The notes under the pieces were generated by a model. It had not been told where the DNA came from, did no database searches, and saw only the letters and a program-made list of their open reading frames with translations. This document shows positions 1 through 12,200 of a stretch of 64,000 bases of DNA, in pieces. This DNA is from Sipunculus nudus (lineage: Eukaryota; Annelida; Sipuncula; Golfingiida; Sipunculidae). The stretch spans positions 22,109,867-22,173,866 of the forward strand of contig CM049308.1 of NCBI GenBank assembly GCA_026874595.1. The letters are read 5' to 3'. The translations under genes were made by a program, and so were the position numbers. Each line of letters opens with the position of its first letter. Within the stretch, counting starts at the first letter, position 1.

Positions 1-1335
1 CATTTTGAGCACTTTTAAAGGTTATTGAACAGAAATTCACCAGTGGACCTAATATTTGAATTAATGTACCAGGGCTTCCCTCATTTACACAAATGTGCTG
101 GTAAGCATGCAAAATTTGAACAGATTTGGCCTTACCAGCTTATGACAAATGCTACTTAGAGATCCGATGTCCAGAATTTGTCTATTAGGAGTGAAAATTT
201 ATCCAAAAGCTCCAGTTTCTGAACATCCACAGCATGGATTGCATTAGTCACTTTGGGTCCCTTGTTTTTTAGCTCGGCTGACGAGGTATAGGAATGGCAT
301 TTTGTCCATCGTCCGTCTGTTAGCATGGTTCAAATCGTAACCGCTGACTCTAGAAACCTGTTGCTGAATATCCAGGGAGGTCAATAAAATCTCCTTGGAA
401 TCCTGAAATTAGGTCACTGTGACCTATATTTTGTCTCCTGTAAACTCTGCAGTATCAGTCTGGGCTCTAATACATGGTCCAGATACAATGCAATAACAAG
501 TCCAATATTTGTATCCATAATTTGGTATTATCAGATGCCATTGTACAAGTATGTGCCTCATATTTCATGATTCCCTGGATACTGAAGTGTGACCATCTAC
601 AAATTTTAAAGTGCCATAAGAGGCATGCAAGGTGTAACAGCATTGTTCAGAGACAAGTTAACTGGCAACAGATTGCCTAATTCTACTTGGTTCAACAAAT
701 TATAAGTTTTGGGAATTAATTTTATGAGGGAAAGTTTGGATTTCTTTCAACCAGGTATATTTACAAGGAAAAACTGACTTTATCATTTAGGCCTTGGTAT
801 AAAAAATGCTGACCCATGAAACAGGGCAAAGCTGTGCCATATGCACAGTAGCCAGCATCCTGGGTGGCATAGTGAGAGTCAAACGGAAAATAATTGGGAT
901 CTGTTGTGACCTATGCATGATGTTTAAGTTTGAAGTCCCTAAATTGAGGCCTCTCAGAGAAAAAAAAAAAACCCACCCAAACAGACAGGATTATCTGGTG
1001 ACTATAATAAATCTACTAGAACATTCAAAGTGTGCTGTAAATGTCATGGCCAGGATCAGATTTGAGTTATACCAGATGGCATCTGTTTGGATTTTATCAT
1101 AAGATTTTTTTAAAGGCTGAAGTTTAAATTAAATTTTACAAAAATGTCAACACTATTCTGTATGTGTGACAAGATTATTTTTAACATCACCTTTTTTTAA
1201 AGAGTCTTCTTTTCGTTAATTTTTTGTGTTATTGCATGAACATCATATCTATGACAGACGGAGGGATGCTCACCATTTCTATGCCCCCCCCCCCAACCGA
1301 CGTTTTGAAATAAGGTATTAAATAGATGTCACCAT
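1..1335. other. Gene-free flank with a dispersed-repeat fragment
   Basis: No coding exon is recognisable. Around 265-450 is a fragment of the same dispersed family seen at 27390 and 29190: an AGCTCGGCTGACGAG head, a GTCCATCGTCCGTC stretch, then a segment like the one reading 'cgtaacc..ctgga..gaatctt' in intron 9. Short ORFs at 474-680 and 806-1102 have no family resemblance and no splice context. A C homopolymer lies at 1284-1294. Confidence 0.5.
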
Positions 1336-1736
1336 TAGGGCTGAAAGGAGTACTCGAGTACTCAAGTCCGGGTAATACTAACTGATGACTCGAGTCCAAA
1401 ATTTGGACTCGAGTTCTCTTGTATGTAAATGCATATCTTCATATAAATGCAAATTTACGGGTAGCCTGTAGGTCTATTTATTAATTATCGTAACCTGGCA
1501 TAGGGCTCTAAACATATCCTAGTCAAATAAACTTGAGGTCTTGTTATGACTTATATCTATTCCTTTGTAGGGATAAAGTTAAGCCGTTACGAAATCAAGG
1601 TTATGCATATTTTGCATCAGTAAACAAATGTCCTTCTTATCTTTACTGCATTGCTATGGTTACGAGTATTCGAGTCCGAGTCGGGTAATGTCTATCGGGT
1701 ACTCGAGTCCAAAATTGTGCACCCGTTTCAGCCCTA
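1336..1736. mobile_element. hAT-type MITE with 8-bp target duplication
   Basis: The 401-bp element begins TAGGGCTGAAA and ends TTTCAGCCCTA, an 11-bp perfect terminal inverted repeat. It is flanked by identical 8-bp direct repeats GTCACCAT (1328-1335 and 1737-1744). Both subterminal regions carry several copies of ACTCGAGTCC and its variants, so each end can fold and the ends are inverted relative to each other. An 8-bp duplication with short ends and repeated subterminal motifs is typical of hAT elements. No transposase is encoded, so it is non-autonomous. The flawless target duplication suggests a fairly recent insertion. Confidence 0.88.
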
Positions 1737-1744
1737 GTCACCAT

Positions 1745-4700
1745 TATAATTTTAAACGCAAAACCTGGGGAGATTTAAGCTTTTAAGCAAACCCAGCACG
1801 ATTGCAGTCCTCTGACATTAGAGATTGTATGACCAGTGTACTGGCTGTCAGATCAATTTAGGCTTTAACAAGCCCACTACAAGTGCCTAATGAGTTGTGT
1901 TGTCATGGCTATATTTAAGGCTAACCATAAGCTTTTGACTGCATCTATGAGAGATAAAAAATTTCTTTTTATTTGGATCACTGCCAGTTTATTAAGCATA
2001 CACTATAATATTTTTGTAAATTTTTTTATCACTACCTTTAAACTCGAAAAACTTATAATTGACATAACCACATAAATTGCTTGTACCTTCTTTGTACAAA
2101 ATAAATATTATATAAAAAAAACAACACCCAATTATTTATGATGAACTAAGAACTGTTTACAAGCAGACATAAGGACCTCAAGTGGTTTATTTTTATGAAA
2201 TGGTAACTTTAAATATTGGTATTTATACAAAACTTAAAATACACAGAGCGTTCTGTAGGTATCAGAGATTGATAAGGCCTGATATTCAGACAGAGCCAGG
2301 GAGATTAACAGGTTCATCAGTATCTAATGATAATTCAGGTGTTTATACAGGCTTATAGGAACTTAAATAAATGGGCATTAAATTGCTTGATATGACGAAA
2401 TGGTCTGACCATGGTTTTATGTGTCTTGAAATAAAATTGAGATCAATCTATAATGAATGTTTACTTAGGACAATATATTCTTATATGAAATGCATATATA
2501 TAATTATGTCAAATGTCAGGTAACCATTACCATGTACTCCAATAACAGCTTGCTTCAATGATGTAACTAAGGGTCAATGAATATGTATCGAAGATGTCAT
2601 TCCAAACTCTGTATTAAAAAGCTTGCATGGTGCACTGTTCTCTCAGAGACAGAATAAGAGACAGAGGTAGACAACCCATCTGTTGTAACATTGCCATCTG
2701 ATCTGAAACAAAGGGAAGTGTCTACCAATCCTCATCTTGTTTCTTTCTCACCCCATGTTACAAGTTAACACACACAAAATCACCTTATCAGCTAAAGCAT
2801 CAACTAACTTATCAACTGTGTGATCAACAGTTTGTACACAGGAATAAAGGGGAGGTTGAAACTTTATTTTTATAAAAACTAAAGGTGACACCATCATTCT
2901 AATAGACTCAAGTTTCTTGAGTGCAAAACACTTTAAAATCATGAAAATTAATATGGAGCCACAAAATGAATAAAATTATTGAACATCTGTATGTTACTGC
3001 AGCTATTAGTCTGTTGCTCATATATGAATGCATGAGTACCAAATCGATCTATTTAAGCACTGTATCCATGCTGCTTTCTGGAAAACTGGTTGTGATAATT
3101 TTGCATGGCAAGTGGTGTGATGTGCTGTGATACACACTCTTTCAAGTCCTAATTTCACCATGGCTCAGAAAGGTACAATTACCAAAAACAAAAAAATGCA
3201 CACATAAACATTAGACATCTGAGATAAGTAGATGACACAACCACAATATACCAACAAGATCCATTGTATAAGAAGCTGCTATCAGACCCACATGCATGAA
3301 GGCAGATCCCAACACCATTGTTCACAAATGAGCCAGTTTTACTATTACGGTAGAGCTGACTGACACGTCTCAAAACTAAAGCAGGTTTTTTTTTTGGGGG
3401 GGGGGGGGGGGGAGAGGGGGGGAGATTTAATTATATATATTCATACATATTCATAAAGAGCTTTAACTGTGAGACTTTTTGGCTTAAATTAAATGTAAAA
3501 CCACTTTTTGAGACCTGACCCCTCCCCTTTTCTGGATCAGAGGACCCTTTTAAGGTCTTTTCATCTTTCTTCCTGGCTTGGACTCTTCCCTTTCCGAAAT
3601 TCTTGATCCACCCCTGATTTATATGTAAAGGGATGCCATTTTAACTTTAACCATATCAGCAATAAGATTTATGTTTCTGCTGAAGACATTCAAAAGCTAG
3701 AATGATTAGGTATTCTACAGAGGAGATATTTCTTAAAGATCCCTGGGCTGTTTCTGACATGGTCTCTGCCAAGTGGCAGGGGTTATGTTTTTGGCCGCAT
3801 TTGTTTAACTCAAAATTAGTTATTAGCAGATTTTGATGAAATTTTCAGGATAGGTCGACAATGATACAAGAATAATTAAATTTTGGGGATGATCTGGATC
3901 ATCATCTGAATCCAGGAATTTTTTAAGGAAAAATGCTGACAATGCCATATTAGGCTAATGAGCTGCCTTGGTGGATGTCTGCGCTCTCCTAGTGCAAATT
4001 TCTAGTTATGATATGGAATTAAAGCCATCTTGACCTAAGTTGCACAGACCTCATAGAAAAAAACATAACTTGTGAAGGTTATAACCTTATAACCCAATAA
4101 TATTCTGCAGAGGAAATACTTTTGGAAAGGTCTCTGAACAGTTTCTGACAATGGTCTAATGAATGGCAGTAAGTATACTGGTAATCTTACAATGACTAAA
4201 TTTAAAGCACCCACTCACCTATGTGACCTTTATAAAGGTAATCCCTTGGAGGGTTTATAAAGAATAGACCAGAAAACGTGGATATCACAGCACACAGGCT
4301 GTTTGATTTGTTTATATCAACAAGTTTATAATATGTGGTGGCCCCAAAAATAAAACAACTTAAACAAGGGCATCTGGCATAAAATCTGATAAGCAAGAGC
4401 TTTCCAAATGGCGTTTTGCAACAGGTGACTTTTCTACCTCTGCATATATGCAACCTACCACCTTAGGTTGCATGTTTTTCCTGTATGTGAACATTGCTGT
4501 TTAAAAACATGTTTTTGATATAAAAGTTCATACAATCTTTACAGAGGCCTTATGAGAATGTTTCATAACCAGAATTACCCCTAGATCAATTATATAGTCA
4601 CAGGAACCCAGAAATGACAAATTCTTTTTCAAAAGGTAGGCGAATGGGCACCTTTAAGCCTTCTGGATTTCAAGTTGAATGTGCACAGACCTAGCAGTGT

Positions 4701-6903
4701 CACTCAATATCTAAACTGTGAAAGGTTACAACCTGTGAATTACATATATTATAGTACACTCCTTAAGCAGTGGTCTCATAACATTCTTTCAAATCCATTT
4801 AATTCAACCATTGCCTGCATTGGAAGCATCTGCCATAGGACATCACCAGTGTGCTGTACCAAGGGTTCAGCCTTCCCTAATACCCCAAAATGCGCTGCTT
4901 TTATTGGTCAAACCATCAGTTGAAGAATCCAGAGGCCTTGGTGGGGGTCTATAGCAAATGCTCCACCCATGCAGTCAGTGCTTGTATGAAATAAATGAAT
5001 GACAGGAATGCATTGAGACAACTACATTAAGAAGGCAGCATTACAGTGAATCTCTTAGGTTTGGGTGAGATTTTGTGTTTCTGGTGATAGGGTAGGAGCC
5101 AGGGATGTTCAGCTCTATACACGAAACACAGGGTTACTTGATACTCCAAAGAGACCATTCTGACCACACATGTACAGAAAAGGAAGAACAAACATTATGA
5201 AAGCAAACTGAAGAACAATGAACTTTAATTTGAACAAAATATTCAATGAATGTCACTCATCATTTATATGGCAATTTTTTTAATTGCTGTTCTCCTTACC
5301 ATTACACTTTACAGTTACATTTTGTTGTTAACTTTATGTATGATCTTTAACACACTTTTGTGTGAGCATGGGCCTGAGGCCTTTGATTTCTAAATAAATG
5401 TCTATTCATTCATGTTACTGGAAACTGCTGTTAAAATCAGATTGTGAATTTAAAGGTTGCATCTAATTATCTCAGAAGTCCCCTACATTTAAAGTGTCAT
5501 ATATTTCCCAAAACATCTAATTTGGGAAAACACCAATAATTCTTTACAAACATAGTTGACCCACTTAAAATATTACCACTCTGAAAAAGAGACCCTTATT
5601 TTATTTCTCAAGATGTTTCTACTAGTTATTTTGCATTTAATGCTTAGTTATACAAAGATGCAAGGTTAACAAGGTGATCTAAACTGCTTTAAGAATTTCC
5701 CATATTTTATTCATACCTTAAATGATACCAAACTATAACTGGTAAAAGTGAAGTATATGTGACCTGCCATAAACTGGCTTTACTCTTACTTAATTTTTCC
5801 TTTGATGTTGTCTTATAATGAAAATCTGTGAATGTTGATGGCACCATCAAGTAAGCTGTGTGTGCAAGCAATAAAGAAAATAAATAAATAAGGACAGACC
5901 ATCATTAAGGAAGCCAGTTGTAGCAGGTCTCCTGAACTGCACTTCTACAATATAAGTCTTAAGAATCAATGCAACCTCTCCAAAAGAAAGGTTACATAAT
6001 GCAATATTTTACTTTAATAACCTATAAACAAAACTGAATTTGGAAGAAGATACAAGAATCTCACTGATCAGTGGTATGGGAATCATTTGGTGTACAGATA
6101 TAAATTAATACATGTCAATTCCACATTTTCTTTTAACAGAACTGCCTTTGGCTATTCTTTGGTGTACAACTGAAAAAAAAATAATACCTAGACATTCTTA
6201 AGATCAGATGCCTTCTCTTGTGGAAATTTATATTACCATACTATTGTCATGCATCTCAAACATGGTCAATATTTTGCAATTTTTCATATTTGTAATTCTG
6301 AACTAACACAAACCACAATTTTTCATCTTCCACATACATAAGAAATAATAAGAATTCCTACCTCTGTTTAACCCTTGATATTCTCATACCCATCTAACAT
6401 TTTTTTCATTTAGCACCTTATGCCATGCAAAATTTTCATTCATATATCATAATGACACTAATCTCTCAAACATTTCTCAATTTCTCAATCACTGCTTTAT
6501 TTTAGCTTCATATAAATACTACTGAATTTAAGGGCAAATGCCCTCTTAACATACATATTAAGACCTAATTCTGTTATAAAACATGAGATGGTCAACACTA
6601 GTCCATAATTACCATGCTTGATATTGTGTGGCAAGTTTGTATCATTACTCCTCAAACATCCCACAAAGGACACATATGATTAACACTATTCATATGATAT
6701 CCAAGAACCTTGATAAACATTATTTTTTAACAAAATCACCTGTTAGTAAGACCAGAACCAAGGTATTGTTTCATGGCAGTTATAGAAATATGCTGCAGTG
6801 AGACCCAGTTTTTTTATTACAGTTTAACTTTGTTTTCCACCCATTCACATACAAAATTCACACAGGCCACAACACATGGCAACAGTAATGAATAATTTGT
6901 TAA
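1745..6903. other. Gene-free region with relic repeats and homopolymers
   Basis: No exon is supported. A T-run followed by a G-run occupies 3386-3412. Two diverged copies of one repeat lie at about 3711-3785 and 4103-4165, both reading 'ttct.cagagga.ata' followed by 'gtttctgaca'. Between and after them are fragments containing 'gccttggtgg' (about 3965 and 4936). The remainder is AT-rich single-copy-looking sequence. Confidence 0.45.
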
Positions 6904-7240
6904 GGCCAAAATAAAAAAAAGGTATGGTTCTCAGGTACTTTTTTTTCAGAAATCAATGCAGCGGGCGCATTTTTTATCTTAAATTTTTTGGCATATTTCG
7001 ATAAAAATGTCAAATGATAAGGGAAAAGCATGAAAATAACAGTTTTATTTTGCTAAATAAGTAAAAGCACTACAAAACAAAGGAAATTGTATGGTTTTAT
7101 CTTCTTGAAAGAAATGTCGGAGTGGCAGCAGCTAAAAATTGGAAAGTTTCTATTGAAAATCAAAATTAAAAGTTTTGATGCGGGGGTTTAAAATTGATGT
7201 GGGCGGTGCCTGAGAACCAAACCTTTATTTTTTTTTGGCC
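6904..7240. mobile_element. PIF/Harbinger-type MITE, copy 1
   Basis: The 337-bp element starts GGCCAAAATAAAAAAAGG and ends with its inverted counterpart TTTTTTTTTGGCC. It is flanked by TAA on both sides (6901-6903 and 7241-7243). Just inside the ends are the paired strings GGTATGGTTCTCAGG and CCTGAGAACCAAACC. A 3-bp TWA target duplication with GGCC-type ends is the PIF/Harbinger signature. A second copy in the opposite orientation lies at 23223-23551 and matches through the interior. No transposase is present. Confidence 0.85.
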
Positions 7241-7515
7241 TAACATATTCCAAATAAAATGTGAATCAGAATCAGTCCTCCTCACCTCCTGCTAAAAAAA
7301 ATAACACAGGCCATGGGTTTGGTGAAAGAACAATTATGACCTGTACCTTTTTCACCACAATTAAGCAAAACCATTGTAATGCTTCATTATACATTTCTGT
7401 TTGTTGTATGGCGATTTACACGTCACACTGAAAAAAAAAACAAATTTTCTTTCACATTCTGCCTTGAACTTTGCCTACATAAAAAGGATTCAACATAAAA
7501 ATCAATGCTTATGAC

Positions 7516-7517
<2 letters not shown>

Positions 7518-7570
<53 letters not shown>

Positions 7571-7583
7571 ATAAATATATACA

Positions 7584-7639
<56 letters not shown>
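7518..7639. repeat. TA dinucleotide microsatellite, interrupted
   Basis: A TA tract of about 120 bp with a short interruption near 7556-7586 containing 'ttatatatatatataaatatatacataat'-like variants. Its 3' end directly abuts the pogo-like MITE at 7641, which uses TA as target. Confidence 0.9.
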
Positions 7640-7640
<1 letters not shown>

Positions 7641-7644
<4 letters not shown>

Positions 7645-7808
7645 TGAAACCTCGTTGTGTTGAACTCGCTTATGTCAAAGTTACAGACACAATATTCCGG
7701 ACATCTCTAGTTAAATAATAATCAATTAAAACCTGCTTGTGTCGAACCTCGGATATGTCAAAGTTTTATGAGGGTCCCTTGGACTTCGACACAATGAGGT
7801 TTCACTGT
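7641..7808. mobile_element. pogo/Tigger-like MITE
   Basis: About 168 bp. The left end reads ACAGTGAAACCTCGTTGTGT and the right end is its near-perfect inverse, ACACAATGAGGTTTCACTGT. Flanks are TA-rich, consistent with TA target duplication. The CAGT..AACCTCG terminal pattern is that of pogo/Tigger elements of the Tc1/mariner superfamily. No coding capacity. Internal sequence repeats the motif 'gtcgaacctcg', a subterminal copy of the end. Confidence 0.8.
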
Positions 7809-7849
7809 ATATTACTTTGCACAAAAATGGAGGATTGTATGGTGTTCCT

Positions 7850-8700
7850 GCTAATAAACAAGTAATTTGGCTTTATGCATAAACCTGTCCGGTAATATAT
7901 TCTGGTAAATTATTCAAACATGCAATATGTACATTTCAACTATGTTCCTTAGGGCAACAAAATCTGAAGTATTGGTATACCCATGTTTTGCATAAAATTT
8001 TAAACCATATAATTAATTGCTCATCCACATTAATTTACTTAACAAAACAGTTCAGTGAAGGATCAGATACAATTACCTTATAATGGTCAAAAGTATAATG
8101 ATTTTAGTTATATAAAGTTATTTTTCCTCACAGCACAACTTCCTTCCAATTACTCAGGAAATGATTCATAAACATCACCAGTTCAACTCCCATTATCCCA
8201 ACCTATCAAACTGTTAAATGCACTCATGATTAAAAATGCTCCCACGTGCCATAGCTTAGGTGATATGCAGGTTTTTGTCCATAAACAAGTAATTTGGTTT
8301 TATGACAAAAACCTGTCTGGTTCAATACAAATGGAGGCAAATTATTCAAACATGCAATATATAATTTTTAACTTTGCTTCTTGGAGCAACAAAATATGAG
8401 GTTATGGTATACCCGTGTTTTACATAGAATTTGAAACCATACAATTAATTCCCAATCCACATTAACATACTTAACAGAAAAGTTTGGTGAAAAGTCAGAT
8501 ATAATCACCTTATAATGGTCAAAAGTATAATGGTATTAGTAGTATTAAGTTATTCTCCTCACAGCAAAACTACCCTCCAATTACTCAGGAAATGATTCAT
8601 AAACATCAGCAGTTCAACTCCCTTTGCCCACCTTTCAAATTGTGAAATGCAGTTATGATTAAAAGTGCTCCTACGCGCTTTAACTTAGATGATATGCAGG
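7850..8700. repeat. Imperfect tandem duplication, period about 429 bp
   Basis: The block beginning 'ataaacaagtaatttgg' near 7853 recurs at 8281. Both copies share, in order, 'attattcaaacatgcaatat', 'ggtatacc', 'cttataatggtcaaaagtat' and 'actcaggaaatgattcat'. Copies have diverged by scattered substitutions and small indels. The block lies 0.6-1.4 kb 3' of the ASCC3 stop, so part may be 3' UTR. Confidence 0.8.
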
Positions 8701-9282
8701 TATCGTAAACACAAAAGATATTTAATCATCTATGTGCTGCAGTTTTTATACACAATGTCAAACTGGGCTGGAGCCCACACAGACAGGCCAGTTGTTCATG
8801 GTTAATATCTTAAGCAAATAATATTTTAAAGCCATACAGGCCACCAATTTTTTTCTCATGTAAAACAGATTATATTTGAGAAAGATTATATTCTAAAGCC
8901 AAACAGGCAACAACAATATTATTCCTATGTGAAACAGATTATATTGAAAATAAATACTGAGAAAAATATCATGGCTGCTCATACAATATGACTACAATTT
9001 TTTGGTGGCTTAAATATCACTTGACATATATCTTGTATATCTGATGTGCAAATAATGCACACAACAGTACCAGGCAAAATTAAAAATGCAGGGTTTCACA
9101 CATTTTAAGTAGGCTACATTTACATGTATTACCTTTGGCTACAATTTGAAGCAATCGTACACAATTCACCAGAATTGCAAGATGTCAAGTTTTATCTTTT
9201 ATGATGCAATCAGTAGAAGCATGTGTAACTTTTACTATCACCATCTGGATATCAATATTTCTGGGGTTTTCTTTCCATAAAT
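8701..9282 (-). other. Probable ASCC3 3' UTR and flank
   Basis: This is gene-free sequence immediately 3' of the ASCC3 stop. Read on the minus strand, an ATTAAA variant polyadenylation signal occurs at 8721-8726, about 560 nt after the stop. No AATAAA on that strand is closer. A 62-bp imperfect duplication around 'aaacagattatatt' lies at about 8830-8950. No poly(A) tract marks the end of the gene. Confidence 0.4.
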
Positions 9283-12200
9283 TTATATGTTAAGTTCTGA
9301 ATTGACCTGGGCCTCTATACTCGCAGGAATGACATCCAGGTATATATCATACTGTTGGTCAAGACCAAGATAAGAGTCACTCATAAAGTACAAGGTGTAT
9401 ATAACCCGACCTGTCTCTTCTGGAGTGTAGAAAGCCAATGGTATGGTTGAAGCATCTCTTACATATGGCACTCTCTTTAAGGCCACAACTTCTTTTGTTT
9501 CAACTTCTCCTAGGACCATGAACCATCCTTCATCTTTTGGCTTAGGATATCTTGGAGCATATGCCTTGCTATCCTTTCTCCTCATTCTGTTCAGCCGTTT
9601 AAGTTTGATGTTCAGGACATATTCCTGATCAGCATGGACCATTATCCATTCTCCTCCATGTCGGTTACCCCCATGCTTTGGAATTTCTCTTTCTTCTTTA
9701 TCGTCACCACTTTCCCACCATCCTTTAATTCCAAGATTGACATTAATTATGGGAAGCTGCTGGATTACTCTGTGGACATCATCAATCTGAGATGGAGAAA
9801 GTTCTCCCTCAAGCATGGCATACAGTGCTTCAGCATGCCCATCACAAACATGAATAAGTTCTGGGATACTTTCTATTGGTCCATTTAAATTTGGAAATCC
9901 TTTCTTTCTGTTCATTCCTGCTTGAGGTTTGAAACAGTGCACATGATAGGGCTGCAGGTGTGGCAGCATAAGCAATGATGAGTCATTTAACCATCTCCCC
10001 TGAAGAACCATTTGAAGGAGTCCAATGATGCGGAGTGTGCACACTAACCATCCCTGGTCAGCCGCAACATCTAGCATAGCTTGCATAATCCTGATGGCTT
10101 GGTCCATTACCGACTTCAAATCTGTGTAATAATCAGACGATGGCAGCTGTAGCTGGCAGAAATGGGCCTGAAGCAAAAGATTGGTTTTGGTGTGAGAACT
10201 GTCATAAGTGTGTGGATTCACTTCCAGTGGCACTTTTGGGGCCAGTTCACTATTGATTTGATCTTCATTATGCCTCACAGGTAATTCTGCATACTCATAG
10301 GAATTGGCCAGGATCTCAATCAAGTCTGCAATGGTTGAATCTGTTGACAGTTCATCTCTGAACATGCGCACGCTGGTATGATGCAAGTAATAGTAAGATG
10401 AGATCCTTCCCAGAACACCTGGGGTGATTGTGCGATTGTCATCTTCGATTTGCAGGCAGTAGGATGATTCCAGATCAAGGAGTGACTTTTCCACCAGGTT
10501 GGACAGATACCGATTGATGTTGTTGTGATCAACATCATCAAGATTGTAGTAGCTAGGATTCATCACCAGTCTGCGGAAGAAGTATGTCCATGTGATATAA
10601 TCCATGGCATCTTGCTTTGAACCAATAGTGCCAGCAACAATTTCTGCATTCAGATGGTCTGGTAATACGTCAAGGAGGCTTGATTCTACAGGGAATGGTT
10701 CATACAAAAATTTTTTGTAGAAATGTTTCTTCACATCATGGACCAAAATCACTGCCTTTCCTTGGTCATCAAACTGCGGTCTCCCAGCTCTGCCCATCAT
10801 CTGGAGAACATCTGTGATGGGAAAGTCTACATACCTTTTGGTCTTGCCATCATAGTACTCCGTCCCTTTGACTACGACCAGATGAGCAGGAAAGTTGACT
10901 CCCCATGCCAATGTGCTTGTGGCAATCAGCACTTGTATCTTGCTATTGACAAACAATTCTTCTACCACCTTTCTGTCGCGCTCGTGAAGCCCAGCATGAT
11001 GAAGACCAATTCCAAATGCTAAAGTAAGCTTCAAATTGTTATCACGTATTCCCAAGTTGATGTTATCAATCTCTACCTCAGGCATGTGAAGCCATTGCTT
11101 TGGGTTGTCTTCTGCAGCAAGGAATGCAATAAGATCTAATGCTGTCAGTCTTGTCTGTCTGCGACTGGCTACAAAGATCAGTACTGGTTTTGCTGGAGAA
11201 TGCTGGCGAATAGCCTGATATGTCGGCTTGTTCATAGTTGACATTCTTGGGCAGTAGTGCTTGCCTGGGAAACCATGAATGTGAACATCAAGTGGAACAG
11301 GTCTAACTGATGGTCTGAAGTTGAACAGCCCCATATGTGTAATACCCAGCCAGTCAGCCAGGTCTTTCGCATTTGCCAATGCAGTTGACAGGCCAACGAC
11401 TCTAACTGGTTGGCTTGTGTGGGAAGAAATGAAGTTTGTTCTGGAAACAATTACTTCAAGCACTGGTCCACGGTCCTCTCCCAACAGGTGAATCTCATCA
11501 ATGACCAATAAAGCCACCGATTTTACATAATTCCTTGTCTGCCAACTTCGACTGATACCATCCCACTTTTCTGGAGTAGTGACAATTAGATCAGCCTTTG
11601 CTACAGCTTTCATATCTGGTGCCACATCACCAGTCAGCTCAACAACTGTTCGACCCAGTTTCCCTTGGATCCTTGCTTTCCAATCCTCCATTCTCTCTCG
11701 GACAAGGGCTTTGAGTGGAGCAATGTACACTGCCTTTGCGCCTGGTTTCTCTCTAAACACTCTGAAGATTGCCATTTCAGCTGCTACAGTTTTACCAGAC
11801 CCTGTTGGTGCTCCAAGAAGTACATTTGAGTCTGTGTGATAGAGCACATGGAAAATTTGTGTCTGAATTGGATTGAAGTGTGTGAACTTGTAGAGCTTTT
11901 CCAAGCGGGAGTCATTCAAAGCTGTTACAGGCAAGGGCTGCAGATCCAACAAGTCTGTATGAGGTGGGTGTTTTTCTGGTAAAATGAGATGCTGGAAGGA
12001 AATGACAGACACCATATCTGAGCCAATCCATCGATCTGAGATTACTCTGACATAATACTGACTAGGCAACGGTTCAAATATTGGAATTGTAAACACTAGT
12101 TCTTGTGGATCTCTGGCCTGAGCATGCTTCTTATGCAGCAAGAAATACTCAGAATGGTACATGTGGTTGTTATCTGGATCTTCTACCCAAATCCAGAAAG

